Shown in pieces: positions 12,153-23,259 of a stretch of DNA of 64,000 nucleotides (position 1 is its first letter; each line of letters begins with the position of its first letter). This DNA comes from Linum tenue (taxonomy: Eukaryota; Streptophyta; Magnoliopsida; Malpighiales; Linaceae). The stretch lies in NCBI GenBank assembly GCA_946122785.1, contig CAMGYJ010000005.1:89584547-89648546 (forward strand). The letters run 5' to 3'. The translations under genes were made by a program, and so were the position numbers. The notes under the pieces are model-generated. The model was not told the DNA's origin. It ran no database searches and saw only the letters and a list, made by a program, of their open reading frames with translations.

Positions 12153-12656
12153 ACTATGATTATTCACCCTAACCCATATGCAATTGATCTTAATGTGGCT
12201 TTAGAACTTGGAATCAACTTGCATCGCTATTAACCCAAGGTTCATAATTGGATGGTCGCACAACCCTTATTGGCCCAGCCCAACCCAAACGCGCTTCTTC
12301 GGTGCCTCGAGAGAAAATAATAACAAATGGTGTTAGCCCAATTTCATCGTCCTCGAAAATAAATCCCAGTCTCCACAGCCACGACGACAATCAAGCCTCT
12401 TCTCGTTTCACTTCTTTGGTTCCGAGTCCTGTAACTTCCACTCATCCCAATTCTCAGCGCTGCAACTTCCGGCTTCAGCGAAGAGCGAACCGCTGTTTCT
12501 GAATTGCCAATGTTTCCTCCCTTCCATCTCTCATTCCTGCCCTAAACCCTAGAAGACGGCCGACGCCTCCGCTCCATCACCACCTCCCCAATCTTCCCTC
12601 CGACTAATCCACCAACAAATTCCTTGGCCCCAAATTGCCAGTGCCAGGCCAAAGCT
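12153..12656 (+). promoter_or_regulatory. Upstream region and likely 5' UTR of the symplekin gene
   Basis: This is the non-coding stretch between the solo LTR and the symplekin start. It is C-rich near the ATG (CCTCCGCTCCATCACC region), as plant leaders often are. I see no convincing TATA box. The start codon at 12657 is chosen because it opens MASRDQAVALLCAARTHGD, the usual start region of plant symplekins. Confidence 0.4.
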
Positions 12657-15600
12657 ATGGCTTCCAGAGACCAGGCTGTGGCTCTACTATGCGCCGCTAG
12701 AACGCACGGCGATGTTGCTATCAAGCTTTCTTCCCTGAGGCAGGCCAAAGACATTCTCTTGTCCGTAGACCCGTCCTTGGCCGCCGAGCTCTTCCCGTAC
12801 TTGGTTGACCTTCAGTATTCGCCTCACAATCTCGTTAGGAAGATGCTCCTTGAGTGAGTTCCCACCCAAACCCTAATTCCCGCTCCATCTCCTTTTTATT
12901 ATTATATTTTACTTGTCCTGCTGCAAATTTTCGTACTAAAAATTGCCCTCTTCTGCGCGCCAGTTCCTTGGTTCCCTGCTAGAATCCTTTACAAGATCGC
13001 TCCTTTTTAGTAATGTAGTTAACAGTGTATCTTCACTTTGGTTTTAGGCAACAGCATTCTACTTCCAAGCGGAGATAGTGATTAATTGATATGTTTTTTT
13101 GATAATGAATTGACTTGTTTGGTGCCCTGGTTTCATCTTTTGTGGGACCATGTACTTGCACTCGCATTGCATTGATATGTTTGGCTTGCTACTATACTCA
13201 TCATTTTGGTCCGCTGAAATTTACATATCCACCAGTTAGATGTTTTCTTAGACATTGTCCTGCAATCTGTGTGGTTATTATGCAGTGCTCTTTAAATGTC
13301 CTCTGTCTGTTTGGCAGGATAATTGGTGAAATTAGTATGAAAGCGATGGAACATTGTCACCTGTTAGTGCCTGTTTTGTTGGCTCTTCTAAGAGATTCAG
13401 ATCCTATCATTGCGAGGGACGCTGTTGCCAGTGGCATACATTTTTACTGTGCTGTTCTGGAGGAAATGGCATTGCAGGTCTATCTCTCTCTCTCTCTCTC
13501 TCATGTTTGAGTTCAGTGGATGTGCCCATTGCAAGTCATTTAGCCTCATGGGAATTTAAGTTTTTCTGTATCTTATGTTTTGGGATTTTGCTTAAATCAC
13601 TATGGATTAGTTGTCGAAAGAGAATGAAATTAGTGTTGCTACTAGATTGAAAATGTAGGATGACAATAAGGAGAGCGACCCAATATCTTCATTGTTCACT
13701 GCAAACATATAAAAGAAGTTTATTGGCTAAACGCTCTGGAAGTCTTAAAATGAAATTGTCTTAACAAAAATCCTGTTGCATGCTACAGAAACCTGCTTCC
13801 TAGCGAATAAATAGGGAAAGAAACATATTGTTGTCGAAAGTTTATTGTGATGGTTAGTTAGTGTATATGTTGAATGGGGTTTGGGGGGGGGGGGGGGCAC
13901 AACTTGTTCGTATTGCAGAGCTAAGTAGTACTTGCTGGTTCAGACCCATAGTTTGGGAGAATCACGATGTTCCCTTCATCTTTTATTCAAGGCTCTTGTG
14001 TGGTTATTCTGGATAATCACTGTCCATGTTACTAAGATGTGTATTTTTGCCTATCTGTAATGTGGTTGTTCACATTCTATATGCAAGTTTACTTATCTGC
14101 CTTCTTTCTGTGTTTACATTAAAGTTTCTCAATAAACAGAATGGTTGCCTCCCTCTCTATGGGCTCCATAATTTAGTATTTGATGTTCTATTTCGTCATT
14201 TCTTCTAGCTATTGTACATCTATTTCTTCACATGGTGGTTTTAATTCTTAATATGTCTGCAGTACCTGTCTGTCTAATCTTCTACCAACAGTTGTGTCTT
14301 ACATATGTCCTGTTTTCCATTTTGCTGGAATTATAGTTTCACCACGTGGAAAAGTAGAACGCTGGCTCGAAGAACTCTGGCTTTGGATGCTTAAATTTAA
14401 AGATTCTGTTTTTTCCATGGCTTTTGAGGTATGTCTAGCTTATTCTGCGATTCCGTGACCTGAACCCTATTGGTTCCACTTGTCAGGTCTAGGACCTGAG
14501 ATTACCGAGATACTTTGATTGGGAAATAGGTTAATGATATATTTTCTTTGTAACCCTGTAATTGCATTTTTATTTGAACAGAAGATTCTCTGTTTATAAC
14601 CTGAATGTTGCTTGAACTTTGTTCTAGGCTGGTTCCATTGGACCGAAGTTGCTGGCATTGAAGTTTCTGGAAACATATATTTTACTTTTTACAGCTGACA
14701 CCAATGATTCCGACAACAGTGTTGTGGGAGGTATTGCATCTTGACCCTTAAGATCTATAATAAGAAATTGAAACGATAAGATTGACGAAGGAACTTGGGT
14801 GCAAGTTCTTTGATGTAGTTTTCTGTGTTTTTATATGTAGTTTATTTTGTTACTGATTTATCAAGGTTGTTGCAGGAAGTAGACGGTTATTTAATATATC
14901 ATGGTTGGGAGGTTACCACCCTGTGTTGGATCCAGTTTTCTTCATGTCTGATGCAAATAGGACTTTAGGTATTCTATGGATTTTCTAAGGGTCGCCGAGA
15001 AGTCTTCCTGGTTCATTGATAATTTCCATTGTTAATTGGTGAGTCTAATTAAGTTGCATGCATAATTCCAATTTATCTCATTCAATTTCTTACTTGCTAA
15101 CATTATATCCATCTCAACTGAACTGTTACCTCCTTTTGTTTGATTGTTCGTTTAATTTTATTGTTTGAGTTATTAGATCCACCTGTGTTCAATGTGATAT
15201 GATTGACTTTGTTGGAAACATTAATTAATTAAGGTGAACTCATTCTCATAAATCGTGTAATTATTTGCAACCTAGCAACATGCCTGCATCTATTTATGTT
15301 GAATAACTTATATCTCACTTCCATTGAAAAGCAACCCATGTTTGAGTCCCTTGGTTGCTTGTTCCTCTAAAATCTGATGAAGAGGGAAGTCAGGTGGGTA
15401 AGAGGCATGGATTGATGTTGCATATTGTCTCAATGAAAGTTGGTTCGTTGCATTTGTTTGCTGTCGGATGGTATATTTGTTATGCTTTAAGGTTATATAT
15501 ATAAAATTACATTGATGCTGGAGATCCTTGTGGAATGCTTCAATGCTTTTCTGATAACATATATCGATGGAAAAATCCGGTCATGTTCTTAAATGATTAA

Positions 15601-18600
15601 GATTAAATAACATGCTCATCAACTTTATGTTCAGATGATTGATATTGATGGACAAGAGGAAGAAGAATTTTAAATCATATCATTCATGGTTGAATGGCAG
15701 GGCACCAACATATAACCGATTATAACTGTCTGTTTCCATTCAGATATCTCATCTTCTACTATCCCGTTCAAACTTTATTTGTAATTTACAGGGTGTATGT
15801 TGCCTGTTGGGCTTGATTCTTTTCCTTTAAAATTTTGGAGGGATAGTGGCTTGGAAACAAGTTGTAGTACAAGTTCAACTGCTTGTTTGTCACGTTATTG
15901 CAGCATGCTGGCCAGCTTTCTCATGCGGAATGTACTGGGCTTGGATACTGCACCGTCCAGATAATGGAAGTTTACAGTGTAGACAGTATCCCCACCTCTT
16001 ACAATTCTTTGGATCACCAGTGGCCAGTTATTGGAATGGTTAACTGATGGTAAAATGGTCATCCCATGTGCTGAGGGATACTGGGTGGTCAAAGCAACGC
16101 AATTTATCTTCATAAACCTGTTAGACAGGCCATTAGTTACTACTGTTAGTTGAGGTTTTGTTATGTAGTGCTTACTGTCGAGGATGCACGGGTACTTGAG
16201 AGTATTATTGTTTTGCTACTGTTGATATACACAATTAATACCTATTTATTGGAAATTACTTTTAAACTGGGTTTGACCCTGCTTTATATGTTTTGCTCAT
16301 TATTATGTTTTCAAGTTCCCATGTCCGATAATCTATTGTGTCAATCTTTTAAGCTGTGGATGGCCCCGTGATATCTGTTATGGTCCATTGTGATTCTGAT
16401 TCCACCCCCATCAGCTCACAGCAGTCATGTCTGCTCTTTACATGCTTGTTAGTCCTTTTGGCTACGACATAACAGCATACTGTATGACTTCACCTTGAAG
16501 CTACTTCTTTGTCTTGTTGTAAAGCTGAGTATTATAGAAAAGGTATTGAAGGGATGTGGTGCTCTTATGTTTATGACACTCAGAATGACATTCCTGTTGA
16601 CGATATCAAATAAAAACAGTCTCGAAATCGAAAACTGGCATAATTTAGTAAATGAACTCAAGTTTAGGTATCAGTTCTTTCTAACTTGAGTGGGGTGGAT
16701 GTCACTGAAGTAATTCTTATTCTGCTGTTCGGAAGTGAACATACCGTGAATTCAGATGTTACATTGCTTTTGCTAGGGCCTTCTTCTAGTGAGAAGTAGC
16801 CTCGTTTCACAGTATGTCATGATTAACTCAAAAGTGGCATTGATTAACTCTCGTTTCTGTTCTATTTCCTGGGCTCAGTGTGTTGAACTTTTAGTTTTGC
16901 TTTTTGTCTTCCTGAATTTCTTATTTCTGTGTTCATCTGCCCTTTGTTTTGAATTAATGTGTTTATCTGCAATTTACCCTTTCTACTTTCTTAAATATGT
17001 TGGCTGTTTCCTTGGTAGATCATATGTAGTTAATCTGTACAGCCTTCATGATACTGAAAAATTGTCCAAGAGCCATGACATATCTGTCTTTTCAACAGTC
17101 TTTCAGCTATAGCAAGGAAGAGGCCTATCCACTATGATATCATCCTTTCAGCATTGCTTGATTTTGATCCGAACTTTGAGACTGCTAAGGGTGTTCTTCC
17201 AGTCAGTATCCAGTACTCCTTGAGGACAGCCTTTCTAGGATTCCTTCGGTGCACCAGTCATACCATTATAGAGGTAAATATTTTCTATATTAATTGTCTT
17301 TATTTTTTCTGTGTGCACTCTTCCCCTTTTGGCTCTGGTCAGTTTGAATCTTTTGTATACGCAGCTTTCAGAAATCTAGGATATTTTCAAAATGTATTGT
17401 TGATTTCTTATTATAGCCTTTTATTTTAGGCAATAGTTGATCGTGCTCTCTTTATTATGACTAGTTTGTATCAATATCAGCTGATGCTAGATTGAAGGCT
17501 ACTAAGCTTTATCTTTCGATAACTTGGAAGAGAAAATTATCCTGTGGCCGCATGCAAAGAATCTATTCAACAAAGTAAAATTTAGATCATCAGTTGCTCT
17601 TACCCTGCAGAAGTAAAAAAGCCAAATAAATATGCGAAATTAATTATCCATTTTATTATTTATCACCCAAAAGGAATGAAAACTAAAAAAAAGGAAAGTT
17701 TGTGATGGAATCAAGACACAGACGTCTAGTCCTCTCGGAAGGCCAAAGTGCAGGACAATAATGCATTAGTTTCTCTCTATTGTTTGAGCTGCGGGTCTGT
17801 GACTAAAGCCATAAAATGAATCCGATTCCATCTTGTCAGGTTGTTGATGTCTGAGCATTGTGCTGCTGCAATGATATGTTTTCCTCTTTGCATCTCTTAC
17901 TAGCCTCAACTTTTTGATGTTTTCCTGCTTTCTCCCTCTCTCTGATCTTTTCTCAGTCAAGAGATAGGTTGTTGATGGCTTTACGTGCCTTGAATGCTGG
18001 GGATGCTGCCGATCAAGTTGTCCGCCAAGTTGATAGAATGATAAAGAATGGCGAGCGTAGCTCACGTGAATCCAGGTTCAGTACCAGGGTAATGCCTCCT
18101 TAAGCAGAGTAGTTCCTAGCAATCACTGTTAATCCGTTTTATCATAAGATATGATCTAATAAATTTCTCTCTCCTGGTGCTGCCTTGATGAAATTAACTT
18201 TGGTCATTAGGATGATCAACAATCAAACCAACCAGTCATTTCAATGGACCAATCGAGGAAAAGATCAATGCCCCTGGATACTGATGAGCAAGCTAATGGT
18301 CACGTGGTGTCTCTCAAGCGAACTCGTTATGACCCGTCGAGTATGGCAACTCACACTGATCATTCTGAGAAGGATTCTATTCTAGGCAATGGCACGGCAG
18401 CTAATGCCTCCCTAGTAGATGGTGATTTGACTCCTGCTGAACAGATGATTGCTATGATTGGTGCATTACTCGGGGAAGGAGAGAGAGGGGCTGAATCACT
18501 TGAAATTCTCATTTCAAATATTCATCCTGATCTACTTGCTGACATTGTCATTACTAATATGAAACATTTGCCTACGACCTTTCTATCTTTACCGAAGGTT

Positions 18601-21534
18601 GGGAGCTTGCCAATTAGTCGCCAACTTGGCTCTCAGACCAGTCCTGCACATGTTATTGCTCCACCTATCATTCCAACCCAGTCTACTTCTCTAGCCCCTT
18701 CCTCTCATGTTTCAACATCTGCTCAACCTATCAATATTTTGTCTCAAGCTGACACATCAAATGCCAATACCTTCCCAACAGATTCTAAACGTGATCCGAG
18801 ACGGGTATGTGGCTGTTCTCCAGTTAATTTCCCCCCATCTATTTCTGTTTATCATAGTGGGTTTTCCTTTTTTTTTTTTCTTCTCACAGGCTGTTAACAT
18901 CCGAGTTTTTTTCTTTCTAATTCTAATATGACTCCTGTCTGATTATTGCAGGACCCCCGCCGCCTGGATCCACGCCGTACAATGCCGCCTGCACCAACAT
19001 CTATTGTGGATGATATTGGTGTCGTGGAATCTGAATTTGATGGGTCTTCTACTTTAAGTAAGTCTTCGTCATTTTCTGTGCCAACACCTGCTGAGAATGA
19101 CCTGGATGCTTTACCGTTAAACTACACAGTTAACGTAAAAGAAGAACCCACCCCTGAACTGGATCAAGTTTCTACGAAAGATGAGGGTTCATGCACAGCT
19201 GAGGAACTTGTTCATACTTCAGAGTCCGATATTGTTCCAGAACATTCGTATTCCCTTCCTGATGAAGACAACCGTGATGCATTAGCAGTTTCAGATTTTG
19301 AAGTGGCATATGATGCTGAAACGTCTTTCGTGGAATCTGATGAGTATTCTTCTCCTGCTGATTCAAAAGAATGTCTGACTGAGGAGACTTTTGGGGATTT
19401 AGCCGAGCTTCCGTTGTATGTTGAACTGGATGAAGCACAACAAAGAAATGAGAGGAACACAGCAATTGAGCGGATTATTGAATCCTATGGGAAATTATCT
19501 GACGCTGATTGTGGAAGCCAGATGCGCATGGCACTCCTTGCTCGGTTAGTTGCTCAGGTAAGGATCTCCCATTGGCTGTCTCTTATTTCAGGTGTATTTT
19601 CTTCACCCCAAAGTTTCTTTGGTTCTTCTGTGTTAATCTTCCCTACTCTATTTGTTGTATCAATGTTTGGAAACTGAAAATTGTCGGTTTTAATCTTACT
19701 TTCAACTCACCAACTGGTTACTGATTTTTGAGGTGATGACATGTAGTATCAGTGCAACCTGTATTACAGTGTCACAGCTGTGTTTATATTGCCGTTGTCC
19801 TTTTTCAGATTGACGCAGATGATGATGTTGTTGAGCTGCTGCAGAAACATATAACAGTGGATTACCGACAACAGAAGGTAGTTGCTATTTTAAAACTTCC
19901 TTGATTAATTACTTGTGCTTTATCACTACTTATCACCTGTTCCTTTTTCAATTGTCTTCATTTTTTTCTGTTTTTTTATCTCTCTCCACTCGTTTTCAGG
20001 GGCATGAGCTTGCTTCACATCCTATACCATCTGCATTCTCTCATAGCTGTAGATGCAAATGGAAACCCCTCATATGCTGCTGCAATATATGAGAAATTTC
20101 TAGTGGCAGCGGTAAGTGTTTCTTTGTATTCGCTGGTTTATCATCTTCCACCAGGTATTCAGATTGAAGTTCTATCCTTTTTTTTTTTTGCAGGCCAAAT
20201 CTTTGCTTGATGCTTTCCCGGCATCTGACAAGTCGTTTTGTCGACTGTTGGGCGAAGTTCCGCTTCTGTCCACGTCAGCATTGAAATTGTTGGAAAATTT
20301 GTGCTATTGTGATGTTTTTGATTCACATGGAAATGAGGTTCGTGATGTTGAACGAGTCACTCAGGGTCTTGGTGCTGTTTGGAGTTTGATTCTTGGGCGA
20401 CCAAAGGATCGGCAAGCATGTTTAGATATAGCGTTGAAGGTAACTTTTAATTTGTGTAACTGGTGGCAGTGTCGTGCTTTAAGAATTAGTAGCATTTGAT
20501 CAGCAGTTGTGGGCTTGGTAGGATCAGCACAGGTTTTCAGCTTGGATCATGCTTCTGTGTTCCAACTGTTTCCTTCGTTTGCTTCCTTCAACACGAATCA
20601 TTATGTTACCCTTGCAAATCGGATTGGACTTGGTAGGAAATCTGAGATAAATGGATAATCTATAAGAAATCTCAGGGTCCACTAATGTGCTGTCATGGGA
20701 TAATGTGATCCGTTATGTATGGATATATGGCCTGTGCAGATGCCTGATGCATTTTTCTTTTTATCGCAGTGTGCTGTCCATTCACAAGATGATGTCCGAG
20801 CAAAAGCTATTCGGCTGGTATATGTCTCTATACAACTCTATATTTTTTTTATGTCCCCAATTGGCTTGATTTCGCTAATTGAAACTAAACTTAGCTTCTG
20901 CTTGTGGAGCCGCAAGCTCTCTTTCATTTTCTTGAAATTGAGTATTATTTTTCTTTTGAAAGGTGGCGAACAAACTTTACCAGCTAAGCTACATTTCAGA
21001 AAATATTGAGCAATTTGCAACCAGTATGTTGCTATCTGCCGTAGATCAGCAGTCCTCAGATGTGGAGCTTTCTCAGTCTGCTTCCGTTGAGCAAAGAGAA
21101 GGCGAGGTATGAGTCCTGATTTGTTTTGTTCGGATTCTGCTTAATCGAGATAGAATATCTGCTTTTTAGCAGCACTTTCTGCAAAATTCTGGAACTAGGC
21201 TGACAATCAACATTAATCCTAATCATTGGAGCTGATTGTTTTTTTTTAATCTTTTGTTTGGGATTGGAAGAGGATGGTACTGGGATATAGTGACCCTACA
21301 GCGCCCTTGTTGTCTGACAATCAACACACATCTAAACTTTGGAGCGGATTGTTTTCTTTTAACCTCTTGTTTGGGATTGGAAGAGGATGCTACTGAGATA
21401 TTGTGACCCTACAGCTCCCTTTGTTGTCTGATGAGCCCCATTAATTTCTTACCTTCTTCGGGTGCTTGCTTTTTAGGTTGGAACCCAGGAAGCCTTGATT
21501 AGTGGTTCTCAAGTTCAGAGCGTTTCTACCATGT
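12657..21534 (+). CDS. ESP4: Symplekin-like mRNA 3'-end processing factor, 3' end lost in gap
   Basis: Symplekin (Pta1/ESP4) is the HEAT-repeat scaffold of the nuclear cleavage and polyadenylation machinery. Exons read by splice sites and phase: 12657-12853, 13318-13477, 14337-14428, 14628-14730, 14876-15038, 17099-17273, 17957-18088, 18211-18804, 18952-19557, 19809-19877, 20000-20111, 20194-20439, 20770-20817, 20963-21106, 21477 into the gap. The N-terminal symplekin/Pta1 domain is recognisable (GKVERWLEELW, LLDFDPNFETAKG, SIQYSLRTAFLGFLRCT, ALRAMN-like ALRALNAGDAADQV). The frame breaks in exon 3 (one base short after TTTCACC), in exon 5 (stop and compensating indels at about 14969-15005) and in exon 11 (two bases short near 20012). 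It is either a recent pseudogene or has sequence errors. The C-terminal symplekin domain is absent because the contig ends. Identity is firm; functionality is doubtful. Confidence 0.85.
15039..17098 (+). other. Large intron 5 of the symplekin gene
   Basis: About 2.06 kb between GTGAGT at 15039 and TTCAACAG at 17098. The flanking exons join in phase to give VNCLSAIARKRPIHY. I found no coding domain or repeat ends inside it; short open frames at 15846-16043, 16150-16371 and 16789-17112 look like chance. Confidence 0.6.
21201..21430 (+). repeat. Two tandem copies of about 114 bp in a symplekin intron
   Basis: TGACAATCAAC starts at 21201 and again at 21315. Both copies continue with GAGC(T/G)GATTGTTTT, TTGTTTGGGATTGGAAGAGG and GTGACCCTACAGC. 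They lie in the intron between the exons at 20963 and 21477. Confidence 0.85.
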
Positions 21535-21634
21535 NNNNNNNNNNNNNNNNNNNNNNNNNNNNNNNNNNNNNNNNNNNNNNNNNNNNNNNNNNNNNNNNNN
21601 NNNNNNNNNNNNNNNNNNNNNNNNNNNNNNNNNN
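21535..21634. other. Assembly gap of 100 N
   Basis: Exactly 100 N, the usual placeholder for a gap of unknown size. Symplekin exon 15 runs into it from the left. The first intron of a minus-strand gene runs into it from the right. Confidence 0.98.
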
Positions 21635-21839
21635 TTCAACATCTTCAGAGGGATTCCTCAAAATTCAGCATACCAGGATCCACAAATCCAGAAAAAAATC
21701 CTACGATTCCCTCCAATTTTAGGTTCTACTTGGAAATGCTAGCCTGAAATTCCAATAGTTTCCGTTTGTTCAATCAAACCCAGTTCACATAACAGAGAGC
21801 GAGAGGGGAATAGAAGAGGGAAGGAAGGAGAAATAAAAC

Positions 21840-22135
21840 CAGTTCTGCCACCAGCTCCAGTGACGAGGACGGTGGGCTTGGGAGGCAGACCGGCCATAGA
21901 TGCAGAGGTGACTCGTAATCTCCTCGTGAGACCTTGTGCTATTATTGACTTTCGTCTCCCCCGATGGAGAAGCAGTAGACAGAGAGTGAGAAGAGTGCGA
22001 CTGTGGAAGATTCTCGAATGCTAAAGGTGGAACGACTGGAAATGGGGAAAGGCAATAATGAGGCCACGCCTGCGAGTTTTTGATCGCGACTTTAGCAGGG
22101 GAGACCAGATTGAGACACGTCATCATCGCGGACAT
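21840..22135 (-). CDS. First exon of an NAD(P)-binding Rossmann-fold protein (At2g37660/At5g02240-like), partial
   Basis: On the minus strand, from 21897, I read MAGLPPKPTVLVTGAGGRTG, the glycine-rich dinucleotide-binding start of the plant atypical short-chain dehydrogenase family. A GT donor follows at 21839. Upstream, from 22135, another frame gives MSAMMTCLNLVSPAKVA and a Ser-rich, acid-poor stretch like a plastid transit peptide. The two parts are in different frames, so either an indel lies near 21940 or translation starts at 21897 as in the cytosolic type. The remaining exons should lie to the left, in or beyond the gap. Confidence 0.55.
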
Positions 22136-22450
22136 TGTATTCGTATCAGTTTGGTTTTACCTCCGACTTGAATGCGCGCCCCTCTCGTAGCCGTTGAATT
22201 GCTGCGAGGTGCAGTTGGGTTGTTGGAGCGTTTGATGTTTTTTTTCCTTATCCGGATGATGCGAAAAAAATCCTTAAATAGTTAACTTACATTGAGAAGA
22301 GGAAGGAAAATGCTTCTTAAGAGTGTCCATTTTGCAATTTGGAGACTCAAGAGTATAATTCAGAGATTTTATGGGTTAGCAGAGTTTGGCGACCAACTGA
22401 TTTCGACCACTGTTCGAGCTAGAACCTAACCTAACGGTGGGGAGTAGGAT
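22136..22450. other. Spacer
   Basis: Presumed upstream region of the Rossmann-fold gene on the minus strand. I see no other feature. Confidence 0.4.
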
Positions 22451-22915
22451 ATGCGAGCTAATGAGAAGGTGGACGATGAAATTCTAGGAAAACTAGGAAT
22501 GGTTTTGTGGTCAATTTGGTACGAGCGGAACAACCAACTTTTCAACAACAAGAAAGCGGAAGAATGGGAGATGTGGCAGGGCAGTGGAGCTTTGGGAGGA
22601 ATTCAATTCACACCACAAAGCAGCTCAGAAGCGAAGAAGAGAAAACTCATCCTGGGAACCGGCGCCGACGGGCTGGATCAAGTGAACGTCGACGCCGCGG
22701 TCTTGAAAGGGAAGGACGGGATTCGGAGCAGTGGCCCGCGATGAGAATGGGATCTTCGTGATGGTGGCGGTACGGAGGGAGCGGATCCAGTGGTCACCAG
22801 AGATAGCGGAGCTTAAAGCCATCGAATTCGGCATCAGAATGGCTGGACGGAGTGGAATTAATCACATGGTGGTGGAACGGATTGCCAGACCGCATTTCTC
22901 GCCCTAGAAAAACCC
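22451..22915 (+). pseudogene. LINE fragment C: end of zf-RVT region and RNase H
   Basis: The first part reads LGMVLWSIWYERNNQLFNNKK, typical of the linker before RNase H in plant LINEs. Then comes VNVDAAV and, after a frameshift near 22735, ARDENGIFVMVAVR, WSPEIAELKAIEFGI and INHMVVE, the usual order of the RVT_3 RNase H domain. It is an isolated fragment, not continuous with the LINE at 23260. Confidence 0.65.
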
Positions 22916-23259
22916 ATAGTCGACAAGAATAGAGAGGGAGGTCATCATTCGCGAATTGAAGGCCGAGCGAGAGGATAGGGAAGATTCGGTGGCGTTTTGC
23001 AAAACGTGATTGTAATACTGCAGCCCACAGTATGACCCATATTAAGTTAATTGGGAAGCCCAGGAATGTTGGACAACCAGGCCACCTATTTTCCTCCTTC
23101 CAATTCTGGATAAGGAGCCCATTACACATTAATAAATAAGCAAATATTCCTATAAAAATAAAAAATAACTATACTCTTCTTTCGTGACGAGCACAGGGTT
23201 TTCACACTAAGGAGGAGAAGGCTGTAGTTATATCCTTTTATCATAATTTATTCTTATCT

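Noticed and set aside
13115..13510. 131-codon frame through the start of symplekin exon 2.
   Set aside because: Its first half is intron; the exon begins at 13318 by splice site and homology.
22794..23129. 111-codon minus-strand frame.
   Set aside because: Opposite strand of the LINE RNase H fragment and its flank; no domain.
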